DNA of 64,000 nucleotides from Adiantum capillus-veneris (taxonomy: Eukaryota > Streptophyta > Polypodiopsida > Polypodiales > Pteridaceae): NCBI GenBank assembly GCA_014529385.2, contig CM043945.1:141338241-141402240 (forward strand), in the 5' to 3' direction. This document shows positions 46,601 to 58,541 of this stretch, one piece after another. Both the position numbers and the translations under genes were made by a program. Under the pieces are notes generated by a model. It was not told the DNA's origin. It saw only the letters and a program-made list of their open reading frames with translations, and did not search any database. Position 1 is the first letter of the stretch, and every line of letters starts with the position of its first letter.

Positions 46601-47855
46601 AAAGCATTTTGAATCAATTTACTAATTTCCCCTATTTAATTTGTCATAGAAACAGAGTATTTCATCTAAAGTAATTAGGTAATTTAATTATCAGAGCTTG
46701 AAATAATTATCTCGGGTTTACTAAAATATAATTAACCTCTGATAAATAACTCAAAGCATTTTGAATCAATTTACTAATTTTCCCTTTTTAATTTGTCCTA
46801 GAAACATAGTATTTCTGCTAAAGTAATTAGGTAAATTAATTATCTGAGCTTGACATAATTATCATGGGTTCCCTAATATATAATTAACCTTTGATAAATA
46901 ACTCAAAGCATTTTGAATCAATTTGATTATTTTCCTCTTTAATTTTCTCAAAAAAATAGTGTAATTCTACCTAGCTTAACGACTGTCTAATGCAGCTCTA
47001 ATAATTATCTCAACCTAATCTAAACTTAATTAATATATTTCTCACTAATTTATGGTTAATTTGGATAATTTCAATCCTAGTATGATAGGATAATTAATTA
47101 GCTTAGTATTCCTAAGCTTTAATTACCACAATCAGCAGAGAATATTTAATTAAAAGAGGATTTATGAGTATACATAGGCGTAATCTTTAATTTGTTAAGA
47201 AAATAGATTAATCTAGCCTTGCTAATTAAGAATGATTAAGCTAATTACCATTTAAGTTAATCAACTAGAGCTTAATCTCTAGTGATTTCTGCGTAGCAGT
47301 CTCTCTAGATGAGAGAGTGTGTGTCAAGGCTCCGAGTCTGTTCAAATTGTGAAGCAAGGGTCATATTTATAGGTTTCTGGGCACTCACAGGCTGAAAAAT
47401 GGCAATCACTTGCATCCCAAGCAGCCCTACAAGTCAAAAAATGTCCCCTGTTGCTAAATCTAGTCTGGGAAAGTTCATCATTACCCCACACAGCCCCCCT
47501 CAGCTTCCAGAATCGGTTTTCACTATTTTCACTGATTTTTAATGATGAAAATTAGAAATATCAGTAATTTCTAGAACCTTAGGATAAGAAAGTCTTTGTT
47601 AATAATAATTACTCGAACCATCCAATTTTACTTAACTAATTGAATTCCTATTGTAACCTTTTAGGGCCCGTAACTCTTCCAGATTTTATCGGAATTTGAT
47701 TCTGAAAATTTCTGACTTAGGGTTTGCTGTGCTTAAGATTTCAAAAATACCAATATTTGCCACGGTCGGACAATTCTACATTGCTTTTTCAATAATCATA
47801 TCAGTTGAACTAAGCTTTATACAATCTTAAGGTTTCAGAAACTGGAAACCTTACA
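43676..47855 (-). repeat. 5' LTR of element C, 4.18 kb
   Basis: Bounded by TGTAAGGTTCCC (plus strand, 43676) and GGAAACCTTACA (to 47855), which are inverted copies of each other. No coding sequence is recognised inside. The middle holds an AT-rich tandem array (see 45420-46960). Confidence 0.75.
45420..46960. repeat. ~150-bp AT-rich tandem array inside the LTR of C
   Basis: The unit contains TAATTAGGTAAATTAATTATC, TGAGCTTGACATAATTATCA, TAATTAACCTCTGATAAATA and TTAATTTGTCCTAAAAACA. Copies start near 45777, 45931, 46079, 46229, 46379, 46531, 46682 and 46834, a spacing of 148-154 bp. Two or three more diverged copies precede these from about 45420. The period is close to a nucleosome repeat and to plant satellite monomers. 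Confidence 0.9.
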
Positions 47856-47856
47856 A

Positions 47857-49495
47857 ATATGAAGCCAAGCTAAGGTATCGTAAAGGTCGATACAGTGTGG
47901 TGGTTGACACTCTAAGTCGTATGCCAGAGATCAATTCTCTCTTGTTCACGGAACTTCATAGTGAATTTTTAGATTATTTCAAAGGCAAATATGAGCATGA
48001 TGAAGCATATTCCAAAGTGTGGAGCCATGTGAAAATGAGGGATCCTTCTCACTCCAACGATGGTAGTGTAATGTTAACCTCCACACCTAGTTCTCCTCTA
48101 TCAAGTGATGAACTACAGCGATGGAAGCATTTCACCATCGACAATGGGTACCTACTCCATAAGGGGGAGAGTTTGTGTACCGACGGACACAGAAATTTGA
48201 CACCAAATTATTTATGAGTGTCATGATAGTCCAAGTGTAGGGCACCCGAGTATTAGAAAAACTTATGTTGTCATACGACGACAGTTTTACTGGCCAGGTG
48301 TACGTGGCTTTGTTCAAGCTTATGTCTTGCATTGCCAAATATGTCAAGTTAACAAAGTAGAGCGCCTAAAAGCATGAGGACTCTTACATCCTTTGGAGAT
48401 TCCCAATGGAAAATGGGAAAGCATCTCCATGGACTTTATTGTGTTTACCAACCACTGTACGAGGTCATGACTCGGTATGGGTGGTCGTAGACCGGTTGAC
48501 TAAACTACGTAAGTTTATTCCAACCGAATCAACGGTTAAGACACCAAAACTAGCCAAGTTATTTATGGATAATCTTTACAAATTGTATGGTTTGCCAAGT
48601 AACATTGTGAGAAACCGTGATCCCAAGTTTAAGAGTCACTTTTGGAGAGCTGTGTTTAAACGATTGGGTACACAACTGAACCTCAGTATAGCCGATCATC
48701 CAGAAACAAATGGTCAGACTGAATGAGTTAACCAGGTGTTAGAGGATATGCTAAGAGCGCGCATACGTTAGCAAAAAACAGTCAGACTGAGAAGAATACT
48801 TACCTATTCTCGAGTTTGCCTACAACAGTGCTAAGCATGTCACAATAGCATTTAGTCCTTTCATGCTCATGTATGGGTTTTAACCTAGGTCACCAGTTAT
48901 GGGGGGTTGGCAACCGAAAAACTCCAATAGGTTAAGGATTTTCTCCAAGACCACATGGATATGTTGAAACTTGCTCGCCAGAATGTCCGACAAGCACACG
49001 ATCGGTATAAGAAGTATGCTCATGAGAAATGTCAGCAAGTTACCTTCGAAGAAGGGGAGGAAGTATTTTTACGTGTATGAGAACATTCAGAAAGTCTGAA
49101 AACTGGGCCAACACCTTAAATATATCCCCGATATTGTGGGCCATCCTAAATACTCAAGCGAGTACGTGATCGTGCCTACAAATTATTGCTACCTTCACAT
49201 TCTCGTATTCATCTGGTGTTCATGTAAGACGTTTACGTAAGCGGTTACATGGGGACGACAATGTCATTGAACAACAGATTTTGTTGATTTCATTGAACCT
49301 CCTACTTTACCACATGAACCTGAACGTGTTCTCGATTATCATGAGCTGCATACACGTCATCATGTACGTGAACAAGCCTTAATCAAGTGGAAAGACCGAC
49401 CTGAGGAAGGTGCCACTTTGGAAAACATTAGTGTTCTTAAGAAGAAGTTCCCCACTTTTGTTTTCGAGAATGAAAAATTTTCTTAAGGGGGGAGT
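47857..49495 (+). pseudogene. Ty3/gypsy integrase remnant
   Basis: It starts inside the RNase H-integrase junction (LRYRKGRYSVVVDTLSRMP). Then come an integrase zinc-binding segment (HDSPSVGH...HCQICQ, about 48215-48350), the core with DRLTKLRKFIP, RDPKF and NGQTE (the DD..E residues), and the C-terminal HHVREQALIKWKDRP...LENISVLKKKF end, in changing frames. Several frameshifts and stops make it non-functional. A PPT and LTR follow directly. Element C interrupts its 5' side at 47855. Confidence 0.85.
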
Positions 49496-49650
49496 AATGT
49501 CAGGACACCGGCAAGGTCGGACTAGACAAGGGAAAGGCCAGGTTAGGCAGTGTAGAAAGGGAGTCCAGCTAGGGAAAAGGGCTAGGGGCTATGCTATATA
49601 GTGGGTGGTTGGGTGGTGGACTCCTAGGTTCTAGTTCCCCTTGTCTAACA
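49484..49650 (+). repeat. Polypurine tract and 3' LTR of the gypsy remnant
   Basis: AAGGGGGGAGTAA precedes TGTCAGGACA at 49498. The LTR continues to CTAACA at 49650 (153 bp) with a GCTATATAGTGGGTGG promoter core. It belongs to the family at 38625, 39879 and 40649. Confidence 0.75.
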
Positions 49651-49870
49651 CTATTGTGAAGAGATGCTGAGAAAGGAGCACAATACAAAATCTCTTCTTT
49701 AAACTACTCTACAACAATAGGAACACGATAAAGAATCTTCTTTTCAAAGCACTCTACAACACCTACATGCAAGGTATTTGTAAGCTCACATGCATAAACA
49801 GCTCATGGAAAAAGCATTCCGAACTCTGCAACTCTTTCTCTCTCTATCCCCCCCTCTCTCTCTACTCTTC

Positions 49871-49971
<101 letters not shown>

Positions 49972-49973
49972 CA

Positions 49974-50062
49974 TGTCTTGAGTTCAACTCTCATCAGATA
50001 GATCTTTGAGGTCTCTTGGGATAGCTTCCTACGATGTTAAAATTCTCTTCTTCTTCTTCTTC
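49974..50062 (+). mobile_element. tRNA-related SINE, 5'-truncated copy
   Basis: TCTTGAGTTCAACTC (containing the B box), GATCTTTGAGGTCTCTTGGG and CTACGATGTTAAAATTC, then (TTC)n, match the minus-strand copies at 55570-56026. The 5' part with the A box is missing and is replaced by the preceding (CT)n. Confidence 0.65.
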
Positions 50063-50239
50063 ACTCTCTCTCTGCATTTTTTCTATCTATCTTTTCTTTT
50101 ATTTATTTATTTGATTGGTTTTTCTTTCAAAAATTTATTTAAACATCACTCTATAGTCATTTTGTTAAAGGTGTTTTTAACTAAACCTACTTCTTTCCAC
50201 TCATTCACTCAATTTAAACTCAAACCTACTATAGTCATA

Positions 50240-50241
<2 letters not shown>

Positions 50242-50316
<75 letters not shown>

Positions 50317-50788
50317 CCTTTTCATTCCCTCTCACATACATTTATTAGTTAAACAATATTTCCTCCCTCTCATGCACACTAATCACACTCTAACTACTGT
50401 CACACACCTCCCTCTCTTTCACTTGACGCCAATGCCAAGCAAAAATCGATTGGGGGCAACAAAATATCCCATAGTGCATAATACAAGAAAAATCATGCAT
50501 AGAAATTGATTGGGGGTGGGGGAACAAAACAATTTATAACGAAAACAATGAGCATTTCAAACAATATATGTGTGTGTGAATTCCAAACAAAGCGTGTCTA
50601 TCTGTGTGCAAAATTCAAACATACGATAAAGGGGGAAGGGGGAAGGGGGGGGGGGGGGGGGGGGGGGGGGTGTTGTGGCAACCTCAATTCACTCCTTGTG
50701 GTCGAGCTTGTGCAATGATACCTCGTCCTCCCTTCGTGGTGCCTTGGCTCCAACCAATGGTCGTCAAATGCTCAACATCCAAAACAGG

Positions 50789-50833
<45 letters not shown>
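50242..50833. repeat. Series of microsatellites: CT, poly-G, GT
   Basis: (CT)n at about 50242-50313, about 24 G at 50646-50670, (GT)n at 50792-50833. No gene lies between them; the open frames are low-complexity. Confidence 0.85.
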
Positions 50834-50835
<2 letters not shown>

Positions 50836-50929
50836 AGTTTGTATATATCTTTATATATGTTTATATACGTACAAATATACATGTAGTTATACATATGTGT
50901 AAGCAGATATATGTTTTATATTTAGAAAG

Positions 50930-51338
<409 letters not shown>

Positions 51339-54326
51339 TGGTGTAGCTATATATACCAACCCCTATGATATCTATGCTATCTATGCTCTCATCTACCTAT
51401 GCTCTCTTCCTCCAAGTTAACATGGTATCAGAGATCTTCTCATCCACTAGATGGTGCTTTCCTCATTGAGTAGATGGTCGACCTTTTCTCAACCTGATTC
51501 ATAAAAAGCACTTCTATGATTCATAGTCGATCTGGCCACAGAGCACTTCTATAATTCAAGACACAGATAAGTCGTTTTTTTTTTTGGTTTTCATTTGTTG
51601 AATGGGAGACTCTTTATTTATTCTTGAAGTGTGTGTTAATTAGTTTGTAATCATGGACCTACTAACTATCTAAGAAATATATCCTCTCCTAGTGTCCCCA
51701 CAACCAGAGATGTAGAGACCTAGAAAGGATCCCTTCTGAAACGATGAAACTAAGCATGAATATTTTTTCAAACTTGTTCTGTTGATGAGTATGTATAGTT
51801 ATGTTATACGTTTTTGCAACTAATTATGTTGTTATCGAAGGGTCTGTATAATGGGTGATCATGGAAACATGAGCAGAGCTTGTAATTAGCTACATGGATA
51901 TGCAGTAGTGCCTCATGATGGCTATCAGAGAAACATGCCTTCAAGAGGAGTGGAGAGCAGAATCCCTAACGACAGAAATGGTTGTCTCGCCTGTTCTTTG
52001 TGAAGCAACCAAAGCTTGACAAATAATAGCACTCTTATTTAAAGAAGTGAACAGAAGTGCTGGTGAAACAACTATTATTATTCGATGCATATGAACGGTA
52101 CGTTGCAGCACCGCTATTATTGTTTTAGTTTGATGCTATTTTTAGGAAATGATTTCCTTCTCATCGTTTTGTCTTACAAAGGCTTGCCGTCGTATGCTTT
52201 GTGGCATGCATCTAATCCTGCTCCTGTCCTTTTGGTGCCTCTCTCTCTCTACTATAGATGTTGTTTCCTACACATCCACTGTCAATACTTGGTTGCATCA
52301 AGATGACCCTCATTGTCTCTTGCTAGGCTTGCTCCTCACCAGATCGCGCTTGTCCAAACAACCTCCATGCACAGATTTTCTCATTGTGTCTGCTCAAGTT
52401 CTCATCTGCTTTTACCTTTCTTTTATTTTCAGAAGCAATTGGAGTTGTGATGCATGATAAAGCAACAACAAGTGCTTGGGTTTGATTGCAACCGTTGATG
52501 ATGTAGTAGCAAAGAAGAAAAGTTGATTGGACCTCTAGTAGCCCGGCCATTACATTAAACTTTCAGCTTGTATTGCAACTTTCTTACCGTCAAAGATCTA
52601 AATATGTTTCCAATACCTATACCTATTGTTGCAATGATTTCTGTTGCATCATTTAATTGAATTTTTTCGACCATTTTATTGCAAGTTCTTTTGATGTAGC
52701 AGTCTGCTGTTCAAGACTAGTGTATTAGATGTATTGCAAGTGTTGTCTATGGTAGTGGTGCCTCACGACGGCTACAATCGTTTTCAAAAACACATTACAG
52801 TAGCATCTTTACATAGTCTTACAAAAAATAAAAATTATTTATGTATATGATTTCTGTTGGAACGTGCATGAGGTTGCTATAGGGGCTACCAAAGCTAATG
52901 GATTCCTTCATTAAACGCTGGTGTATGCACCTTGAAAATGGGACTCGAGTTATGCACTGTGGAACAATGTCACATCAATGATGGATGTCAATCAGCGTCG
53001 TGCGACGATAGGGAAAGCTAACTGCACCACATGGCTAATTTAATCCTTGGTAGCTAAAATTAGCCGCTTATTATAGAGCGTGTTTATATGCTTGCTTATG
53101 CACTATAAATAGTGAAAAAGATTTAGTCACTATAAAAAAAAGCGATCGTAGATAAATAAGCTTTTGCATGTGTACAAGCATGTTTTGCTTCTCCTTATTA
53201 TAACCTGGCTAAAATTGTTATTTATGGTCGTTGTAGCGACATGTATACTTCACCCAAAATCAACAAGCCCTAGAAGGTTTGCATGTAGCTTAGATAAACT
53301 TGCTGACTAAATCCCTTACATGCATGACCTGCAAGAAGTGTAAGCTACGAGTGGCTAGCATGGGTGAAATTCTATATGTAAATTCCTTCTTTACTGGGCA
53401 ATGGCTATTAAGATTAGTTATAGCCTTATGGGTCGATTCTCTCATGGAGTCATATGTCTATAGTTGATACTCTAGTACTGCTCAAAGATGTCCAAAAAAT
53501 GGTAGAATGATTACTATTTTAAAATTTTTATTTGAAAGCGTCTTTGATGCCATGGTATGTAAAGCCATGATGATGATTTCTTTTGTCTCATTTATTGAAA
53601 GTGTTGGAGCTGTTTGCCATGGTGACGACAGCTGTTAATTGAGATCTTGGGGTCCACAATGTGTATTACATGCCGGCTTTGTATAGATGTGTGCACATGT
53701 GAATACATTGATATGACGTTTGTTTCTATGTCCTCTATACATGTGATTGCATCGGCATTATATTTGTTTCTATGTTGTGTCTAGAGCGGCGTTGGGAACT
53801 ATCTCTAAGGACAGTGTGATGTGGTTATTTCAAACCTTCACATATTGATATGTTGTTTGAGTTGATGTTGTTTACGAGATCAAAGTTATATCAAGTAGTG
53901 TGTACAGGGGTTCAAAGATATTGAAGCTGCTGAAAGATCTTGAATAATTTACATCAATTCAACTGTATATATAGGATTATTGAGCTTCCGAAGATGCTTG
54001 AAAGAACACATTGTTTATTATGGAGTGATGTACCTCTTGGAAAATGAATTTTGTAAACTTTGATAGTGATTAATATAACAGTGCATATATATGGTGCTAA
54101 GAGTTTTTCCCTTGTACATTCAAAGGTTTTTCATCCACAATTAGGGACTCCTATTTGAGTGGGGGTGTTGTAGCTATATATGCCAACCCCTATGTTATAT
54201 ATAGCTAGGAGTCTCCACTATATATGTGTACTCTGTGTGTGTTCTCCGTACACTTTGAGGCTTGCATATGATGGTGTCATCTCTCTCTCTTCTCATCTAT
54301 CTACGCTCACTTCCTCCAAGTCAACA
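51339..54326 (+). mobile_element. Element B: non-autonomous LTR retrotransposon, relative of A
   Basis: The 5' LTR (51339-51422) starts TGGTGTAGCTATATATACC and ends TTAACA, with TGGTATCAGAG directly after (51423). The 3' LTR (about 54167-54326) starts TGTTGTAGCTATATATGCC and ends TCAACA, preceded by GAGTGGGGG. The 5' LTR lacks ~75 bp present in the 3' one. The 2.7 kb between has no retroviral protein. Its last ~500 bp matches element A (shared ATGCCGGCTTTGTATA, CTCTAAGGACA.TGTGATGTGG, CATCAATTCAACTGTATATA). Confidence 0.7.
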
Positions 54327-54339
54327 TATATATATATAT

Positions 54340-54370
54340 ATATATCAACCCCTATGCTATATATAGATCA

Positions 54371-54415
<45 letters not shown>
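54340..54415. repeat. Fragment of a third LTR and (GA)n
   Basis: Directly after a TA run, ATCAACCCCTATGCTATATATAG repeats the beginning of the element B LTR and then passes into (GA)n at 54373-54415. The next ~150 bp is purine-rich. Confidence 0.55.
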
Positions 54416-54418
<3 letters not shown>

Positions 54419-54559
54419 AGGCAAAGGGAGAGATAAAGTTAAAGATGGAGAGAAAGAGATAAAGAGATAGAGGGAGCTAGAGAAAAAGAAGCGAAGAGAA
54501 AAAGAGAGAAAGAGGATAGGTATAAAAAAAGAAATAAAGAGGATAGGTATATAGATTAG

Positions 54560-55087
54560 GTATAAGGAGAGTAAAAATTGGCTAGATTCTTATACATTCA
54601 ACGTATAAGAATTATTTTTTAAAATTTAAAGACCAAGTGCTCGATCATGCATGCTACGTCAAGGAAGCGTTGCATGCTCGATTTTTGAATGCATTCGATC
54701 AATGGTTCTTGACATAGTGGTTGGAGGGGTATATCAAAACATTTTTAAAAAGTAAGCAATAAAGTGTACGACGTGTATTAACCAATCAGGTCACAAATCC
54801 AGAGAGGAGCTATCATGGTGGCAACATGGCAGATGCAAAGTGGAAGTGAGCAATGTAAGAAAAGATTGAGCAAACTGCAACGAGCTCATCCCATAATCAA
54901 CAATATGAAGCTCAAGCTAAGCAAACTCTCATGCATTATGGTTCAGGAGGCAAGACAGCCTGGAAAGATAAATCTGTAAGATATTTTTTTATTATGCAAG
55001 TTCGGATAAGAAGGTGTTTTAAAAAAATACAAGAGGTACTTAATATTAGCAACGCTCGCAGTGTGACACTCAAATGTGGAAACCCAC
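54560..55087. other. No recognisable feature
   Basis: AT-rich spacer; I see no gene or clear repeat. Confidence 0.4.
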
Positions 55088-55175
55088 GACGTCGCTATGG
55101 GTGTCGCTAAGTTATAAGTAACTTAGCTTATAACTTAGCGACGCCCATAGCGACACCCAGAGCGACGTCGACAGG
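55088..55175. repeat. Hairpin with CGTCGCTA motifs
   Basis: CGTCGCTATGGGTGTCGCTAAGTTATAAG is followed after a short loop by its near-exact complement (CTTATAACTTAGCGACGCCCATAGCGAC). TAGCGACG/CGTCGCTA motifs also crowd the CACTA-like end at 57280-57536, so both may belong to one element. Confidence 0.65.
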
Positions 55176-55279
55176 GGTAAAAAAATAACCGAGAGCATCT
55201 GAAAACTCAGATCTCAGATCTGCGTTTTCGACGTGCACTCAAGCAAGCAAAGGTAACCCGCGCTCTCCCTCTCTCACTT

Positions 55280-55389
55280 TCTTCTCCAAACACACACACA
55301 CACACACACACACGAGGAGAGGAAGGAGAGCCAGGTATGCTCCTTCCCTCTCCTCACTTTCATGTTCCCTTCCCCTCTTTCTCTCTCCT

Positions 55390-55430
<41 letters not shown>

Positions 55431-55536
55431 TTGTGTTTTTGAGAGAGAGAGAGAGAGAGAGAGCACATGGATAAACAAAACACACACGGACACACACATG
55501 CATAAACAAAGAATGCATACACACACATTGAGAGAT

Positions 55537-55570
<34 letters not shown>
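55280..55570. repeat. CA/CT/GA compound microsatellites
   Basis: (CA)n at about 55291-55311, (CT)n plus (CA)n at 55380-55430, (GA)n at 55440-55462 and 55537-55570. Confidence 0.85.
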
Positions 55571-55574
<4 letters not shown>

Positions 55575-55740
55575 AGAAGAAGAAGAAGAAGAGAGTCTTA
55601 ACGTCGTAGGAAACTATCCCAAGAGACCTTAAAGATCTAGTCGACGAGGAGTTGAACTCAAGACCTATTATTCAAGAGGGATATGGCATAACCAATCTAT
55701 CACACTTGGGTGATAGAAAGGTTATACCATTTTCCTCCTT
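55570..55740 (-). mobile_element. tRNA-related SINE, copy 1
   Basis: On the minus strand: CTATCACCCAAGTGTGATAG, then the A box-like TGATAGATTGG (55702-55692), the B box-like AGTTCAACTCC (55658-55648), a ~50-bp body (AAGGTCTCTTGGGATAG, CCTACGACGTTAAG) and a (CTT)n tail running into (CT)n. The A-to-B spacing of about 35 bp is that of a tRNA. RNA polymerase III promoters of this form mark SINEs. Confidence 0.6.
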
Positions 55741-55773
55741 TTATTGGCGTGCACACACACCCACACACACACC

Positions 55774-55945
55774 CAAGAAGAAGAGAGTTTAATTTAACCT
55801 CGTAGGAAACTAATTCAAGAGACCTTAAAGATCTAGCCGACGAGGAGTTGAACTCAAGACCTGTTATTCAAGAGGGAAATGGCATAACCAATTTACCACA
55901 CTTGGGTGATAGAAAGGTTATACCATTTTTCTCTTTTTATTGGCA
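55774..55945 (-). mobile_element. tRNA-related SINE, copy 2
   Basis: It has the same order of segments as copy 1, including ACTTGGGTGATAGAAAGGTT upstream and the AGTTCAACTCC box. The tail is a short (CTT)n. It is separated from copy 1 by a CA-rich microsatellite, and the two have nearly 200-bp periodicity, so local tandem duplication is possible. Confidence 0.6.
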
Positions 55946-55969
55946 CATACACACACACACACACACACA

Positions 55970-56026
55970 CGAGAAGAAGAGAGTTTTAACGTCATAGGAA
56001 ACTATCCCAAGAGACGTTAAAGATTA
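55970..56026 (-). mobile_element. tRNA-related SINE, tail-side fragment
   Basis: Only the 3' end (CTCTTGGGATAGTTTCCTA, GTTAAAAC, CTT tail) remains. Confidence 0.5.
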
Positions 56027-56029
56027 GGT

Positions 56030-56260
56030 TCGATGTAAACTTACGTTAGATTAGATTTAGGTTTATTTTAGTTAGATTATATTAAATTTAGATATGTTTT
56101 TAGTTAGATTTATGTTAGATTAGATCTAGGTTTATTTATGTTAGATTTAGATTTACGTTAAATTAGATTAGATTTAGGTTTATTTTGAGTTGAAGATTAA
56201 ATTAGATCTAGATTTATGTTCGATGGACTAGCTTTTTTAAGATTTAGGTTAGATTTTAGT
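56030..56260. repeat. Degenerate TTAGATTAGATTTAGG repeats
   Basis: Irregular repeats of TTAGATTAGATTTAGGTTTATT. They are not perfect plant telomere repeats (TTTAGGG). Confidence 0.7.
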
Positions 56261-56322
56261 GCATGTCAATGAAGGTGCGCTCATGATGGTAAACATTTGA
56301 TGACCGCTTCAATGAAGACCTG

Positions 56323-56556
56323 ATGAAGGTTCGAATGCGCGAATACTGCAAGCAAAAGCGTTCCGAAGTGCAAATTAAAAGCAATCAAGCATGGGTGGAA
56401 CAGACCAGATTGGCTGGCCAAAGAAGATTGAAAGAATGCAAAGAAAGAAGCGTGCGAGAATCCCAACAAGTGGAAGCAACAAAAGAAGGCAGCCAGAGCG
56501 CGAGTAGAGGCAGGGAGCTCGCACCACTTGGGGAGCGGTGGGTGGACATCATTTGA
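56323..56556 (+). CDS. Possible exon, basic helical protein, unrecognised
   Basis: From an ATG at 56323, and in frame back to TFDDRFNEDL, the sequence codes for a charged helical segment (MREYCKQKRSEVQIKSN, RLKECKERSVRESQQ) to a TGA at 56554. A second short frame (56635-56770, VVDETGRDPTPYELKYAG) follows. The position between hairpin and CACTA-like terminus suggests transposon ORF remnants; the DPTP phrase faintly recalls Ptta/En/Spm proteins. Not established. Confidence 0.3.
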   Translation: MKVRMREYCKQKRSEVQIKSNQAWVEQTRLAGQRRLKECKERSVRESQQVEATKEGSQSASRGRELAPLGERWVDII

Positions 56557-57279
56557 GGCTGATTTTGTAAGTGTTTTCGTATTGCTCTTTATGTTTGATA
56601 GTTTAGGGTTTAGGGAATTTTAAATTCTAAAATAATGGATTCTTTGTATGTTTTGGCAGTGGTCGATGAGACAGGACGTGACCCCACACCGTACGAGCTC
56701 AAGTACGCAGGCAGGAGGGGCTTAAACGCCTTGATGGACATTCTGAGTTCTCACAGCGGCATGGTTAGTATTACGGTTTATTCTTTTCTATTTTTTGTAT
56801 TGTTTTATAAACGTCACTATATGTTTATACTTACAGAAAGCTGTCTTATTGTTTTTTTTTGCAAAATCCGACAAATACGCCGCTTGGACGCATGAGACGT
56901 CTGATTAGACGACGTCAGTCTAGCCGTAGCTAGATAGCATTAGTTTCTTTTTGTCATAGCATATGTATCATGAGACGACTTTTATATGTCTTTTTGAAAA
57001 CCATGTATATTTTTTTCAATAATGACAATGGTGTTGTAACTATTACATTTGCAAAGTTTAACAATCAAGTGATTTTTCCTATGATGTGTACAATTGTAAG
57101 CTTGTCAGTTTTGTATCTTTATTCTACAAAAAATACTATGGATGATGGAGTTAATGGTTATATTGTCTTGTGGGTGACTGTTTTGGGTCTATATCTATCC
57201 TTGCACTTTTTTCAAAGGTGAATCAATTAATGAAAAATTCAATATGGTTGATTGCCCTGCCACCAATTGTTTTTTCTCT

Positions 57280-57536
57280 CGGGCATCGCTATGATCGTCG
57301 CTATATAAGGCTCTGCAGCATCACTATAAACGTCGCTATAGATGGCCTGTAAACATCGCTATGATCGTCGCTATAGGTGTCGCTATATAGCGACGGTTAT
57401 AGTGACACATATAGCGACCGTTATAGCGACGTTCCCATATCGACGGTGTTAGCGACAGTCTTAGCGATGCCGAGGGTTATAAAAACCCAATGTATTTCCG
57501 TCGCACCGTCACAAGAGCACACAACCTCTTGTAGTG
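57280..57536. mobile_element. CACTA-like right terminus
   Basis: The stretch ends CTCTTGTAGTG, the complement of the CACTACAAGA terminus of plant CACTA transposons. It is preceded by ~250 bp crowded with CATCGCTAT, CGTCGCTAT and TAGCGACGG in both orientations, typical of CACTA subterminal repeats. The left terminus is not found, so the extent of the element is unknown. Confidence 0.6.
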
Positions 57537-57817
57537 TAACTTAATAAAATTTCTCGGTTATTGTTAATTTAGAAAAATATCACTCTTATCCATCTTACTA
57601 GAGAGATGTTCAAGAATCGATAAAGACAGAGTGTTCGATATTTGGCAATTGTTATTAAAAAACCATCATATCTCTCATGAGCAATTCGATTGAAATGCTT
57701 CAAGCAGTAAGTATACACAATGATCTATTATATTAATGTTAATTTGGATTATTGATTTTTCTAGTTTGTTTTGGTTGGTATAGAGTCAAGGCAATACAAT
57801 GCGTGTAGCTCGGGACG

Positions 57818-57852
57818 GGGATGAGGATGAGGATGAGGATGAGGATGATGAA
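57818..57852. repeat. GATGAG microsatellite
   Basis: About six tandem ATGAGG units. The rest of 57537-58320 shows no gene. Confidence 0.8.
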
Positions 57853-58299
57853 GATTAAGATAGATAAAAATTGTTATGTACACCTCTTTCACAAGTGTAG
57901 ATATGACACAAAAAACCCTCATATTTTGTATAAAACTCATTTGAAAAATTGATTTTATTTGTAAATCTTTCAAAGTATTGTCCTTTTCTGTCCCAATCTT
58001 TAAAAGTAAGGTATGCATTGTAATTTGAATATTTATTAATAACTTTTTCACATTTTTAAAAAATACAATTAATATTTCATATGTTTTATGCATGTCAAAA
58101 ATACACATGCTCATTTAGGCTACCTAATTTTAAATGACCCAAATGAGTATCTTTATTTTTTTAAAGACGTATGATTACTAATATATAGTACTGTAGCTAT
58201 TGCCGTGCATATTACCGATAAATCATTGCTCCATTCATTTTTGCTACTACTATTATCGCACACCCTAAAAATTTTGTCTCTATTTTTCTTTGTTAAACT

Positions 58300-58339
58300 G
58301 CGATAATATTGGCGACTCTGGAGGTATTCTCTTGTAGTG
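58300..58339. mobile_element. Second CACTA-like terminus
   Basis: TCTCTTGTAGTG at 58328-58339, preceded by TGCGATAATATTGGCGAC. The layout is like the end at 57536 but with less subterminal repetition. Confidence 0.4.
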
Positions 58340-58541
58340 TATTATGCTTGTCGATTAGCACTCCACGTGGCAAAGTAAATCATGAAAAATTAAACAATTC
58401 TTTTTCTTTTTCTTTTTGACCCTTATCATCTAGTCAACTGTTGCTTTTCTCTTTGTTTTTCTAGCGTAGGAGGGATGTTTAAACACAGACAAATGCAAAC
58501 ACACTACATGGTAAAACACAGAGATGTGATAAGTGCTTGAG

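Larger units (their letters stand above)
40652..47855 (-). mobile_element. Element C: gag-only LTR retrotransposon with giant LTR
   Basis: Read on the minus strand: a 4180-bp 5' LTR (47855 down to 43676) with 12-bp inverted ends TGTAAGGTT(T)CC; PBS TGGTATCAGAGTG (43673-43661); an unrecognised ORF; a decayed gypsy Gag; a PPT (GTTGGGGTGA, about 41098-41089); and a 3' LTR from 41088. Only ~437 bp of the 3' LTR remain, because another gypsy LTR replaces it at 40651. The internal region is just 2.6 kb and has no pol. This fits the TR-GAG type of non-autonomous gypsy derivative. The insertion lies within a gypsy integrase remnant that resumes at 47857. Confidence 0.75.

Noticed and set aside
45420-46960. 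CRISPR-like array of regularly spaced repeats
   Set aside because: The repeats are adjacent 150-bp monomers without unique spacers, in a plant retrotransposon LTR.
56030-56260. Interstitial telomere repeat
   Set aside because: The motif TTAGATTTAGG is irregular and does not contain runs of TTTAGGG.
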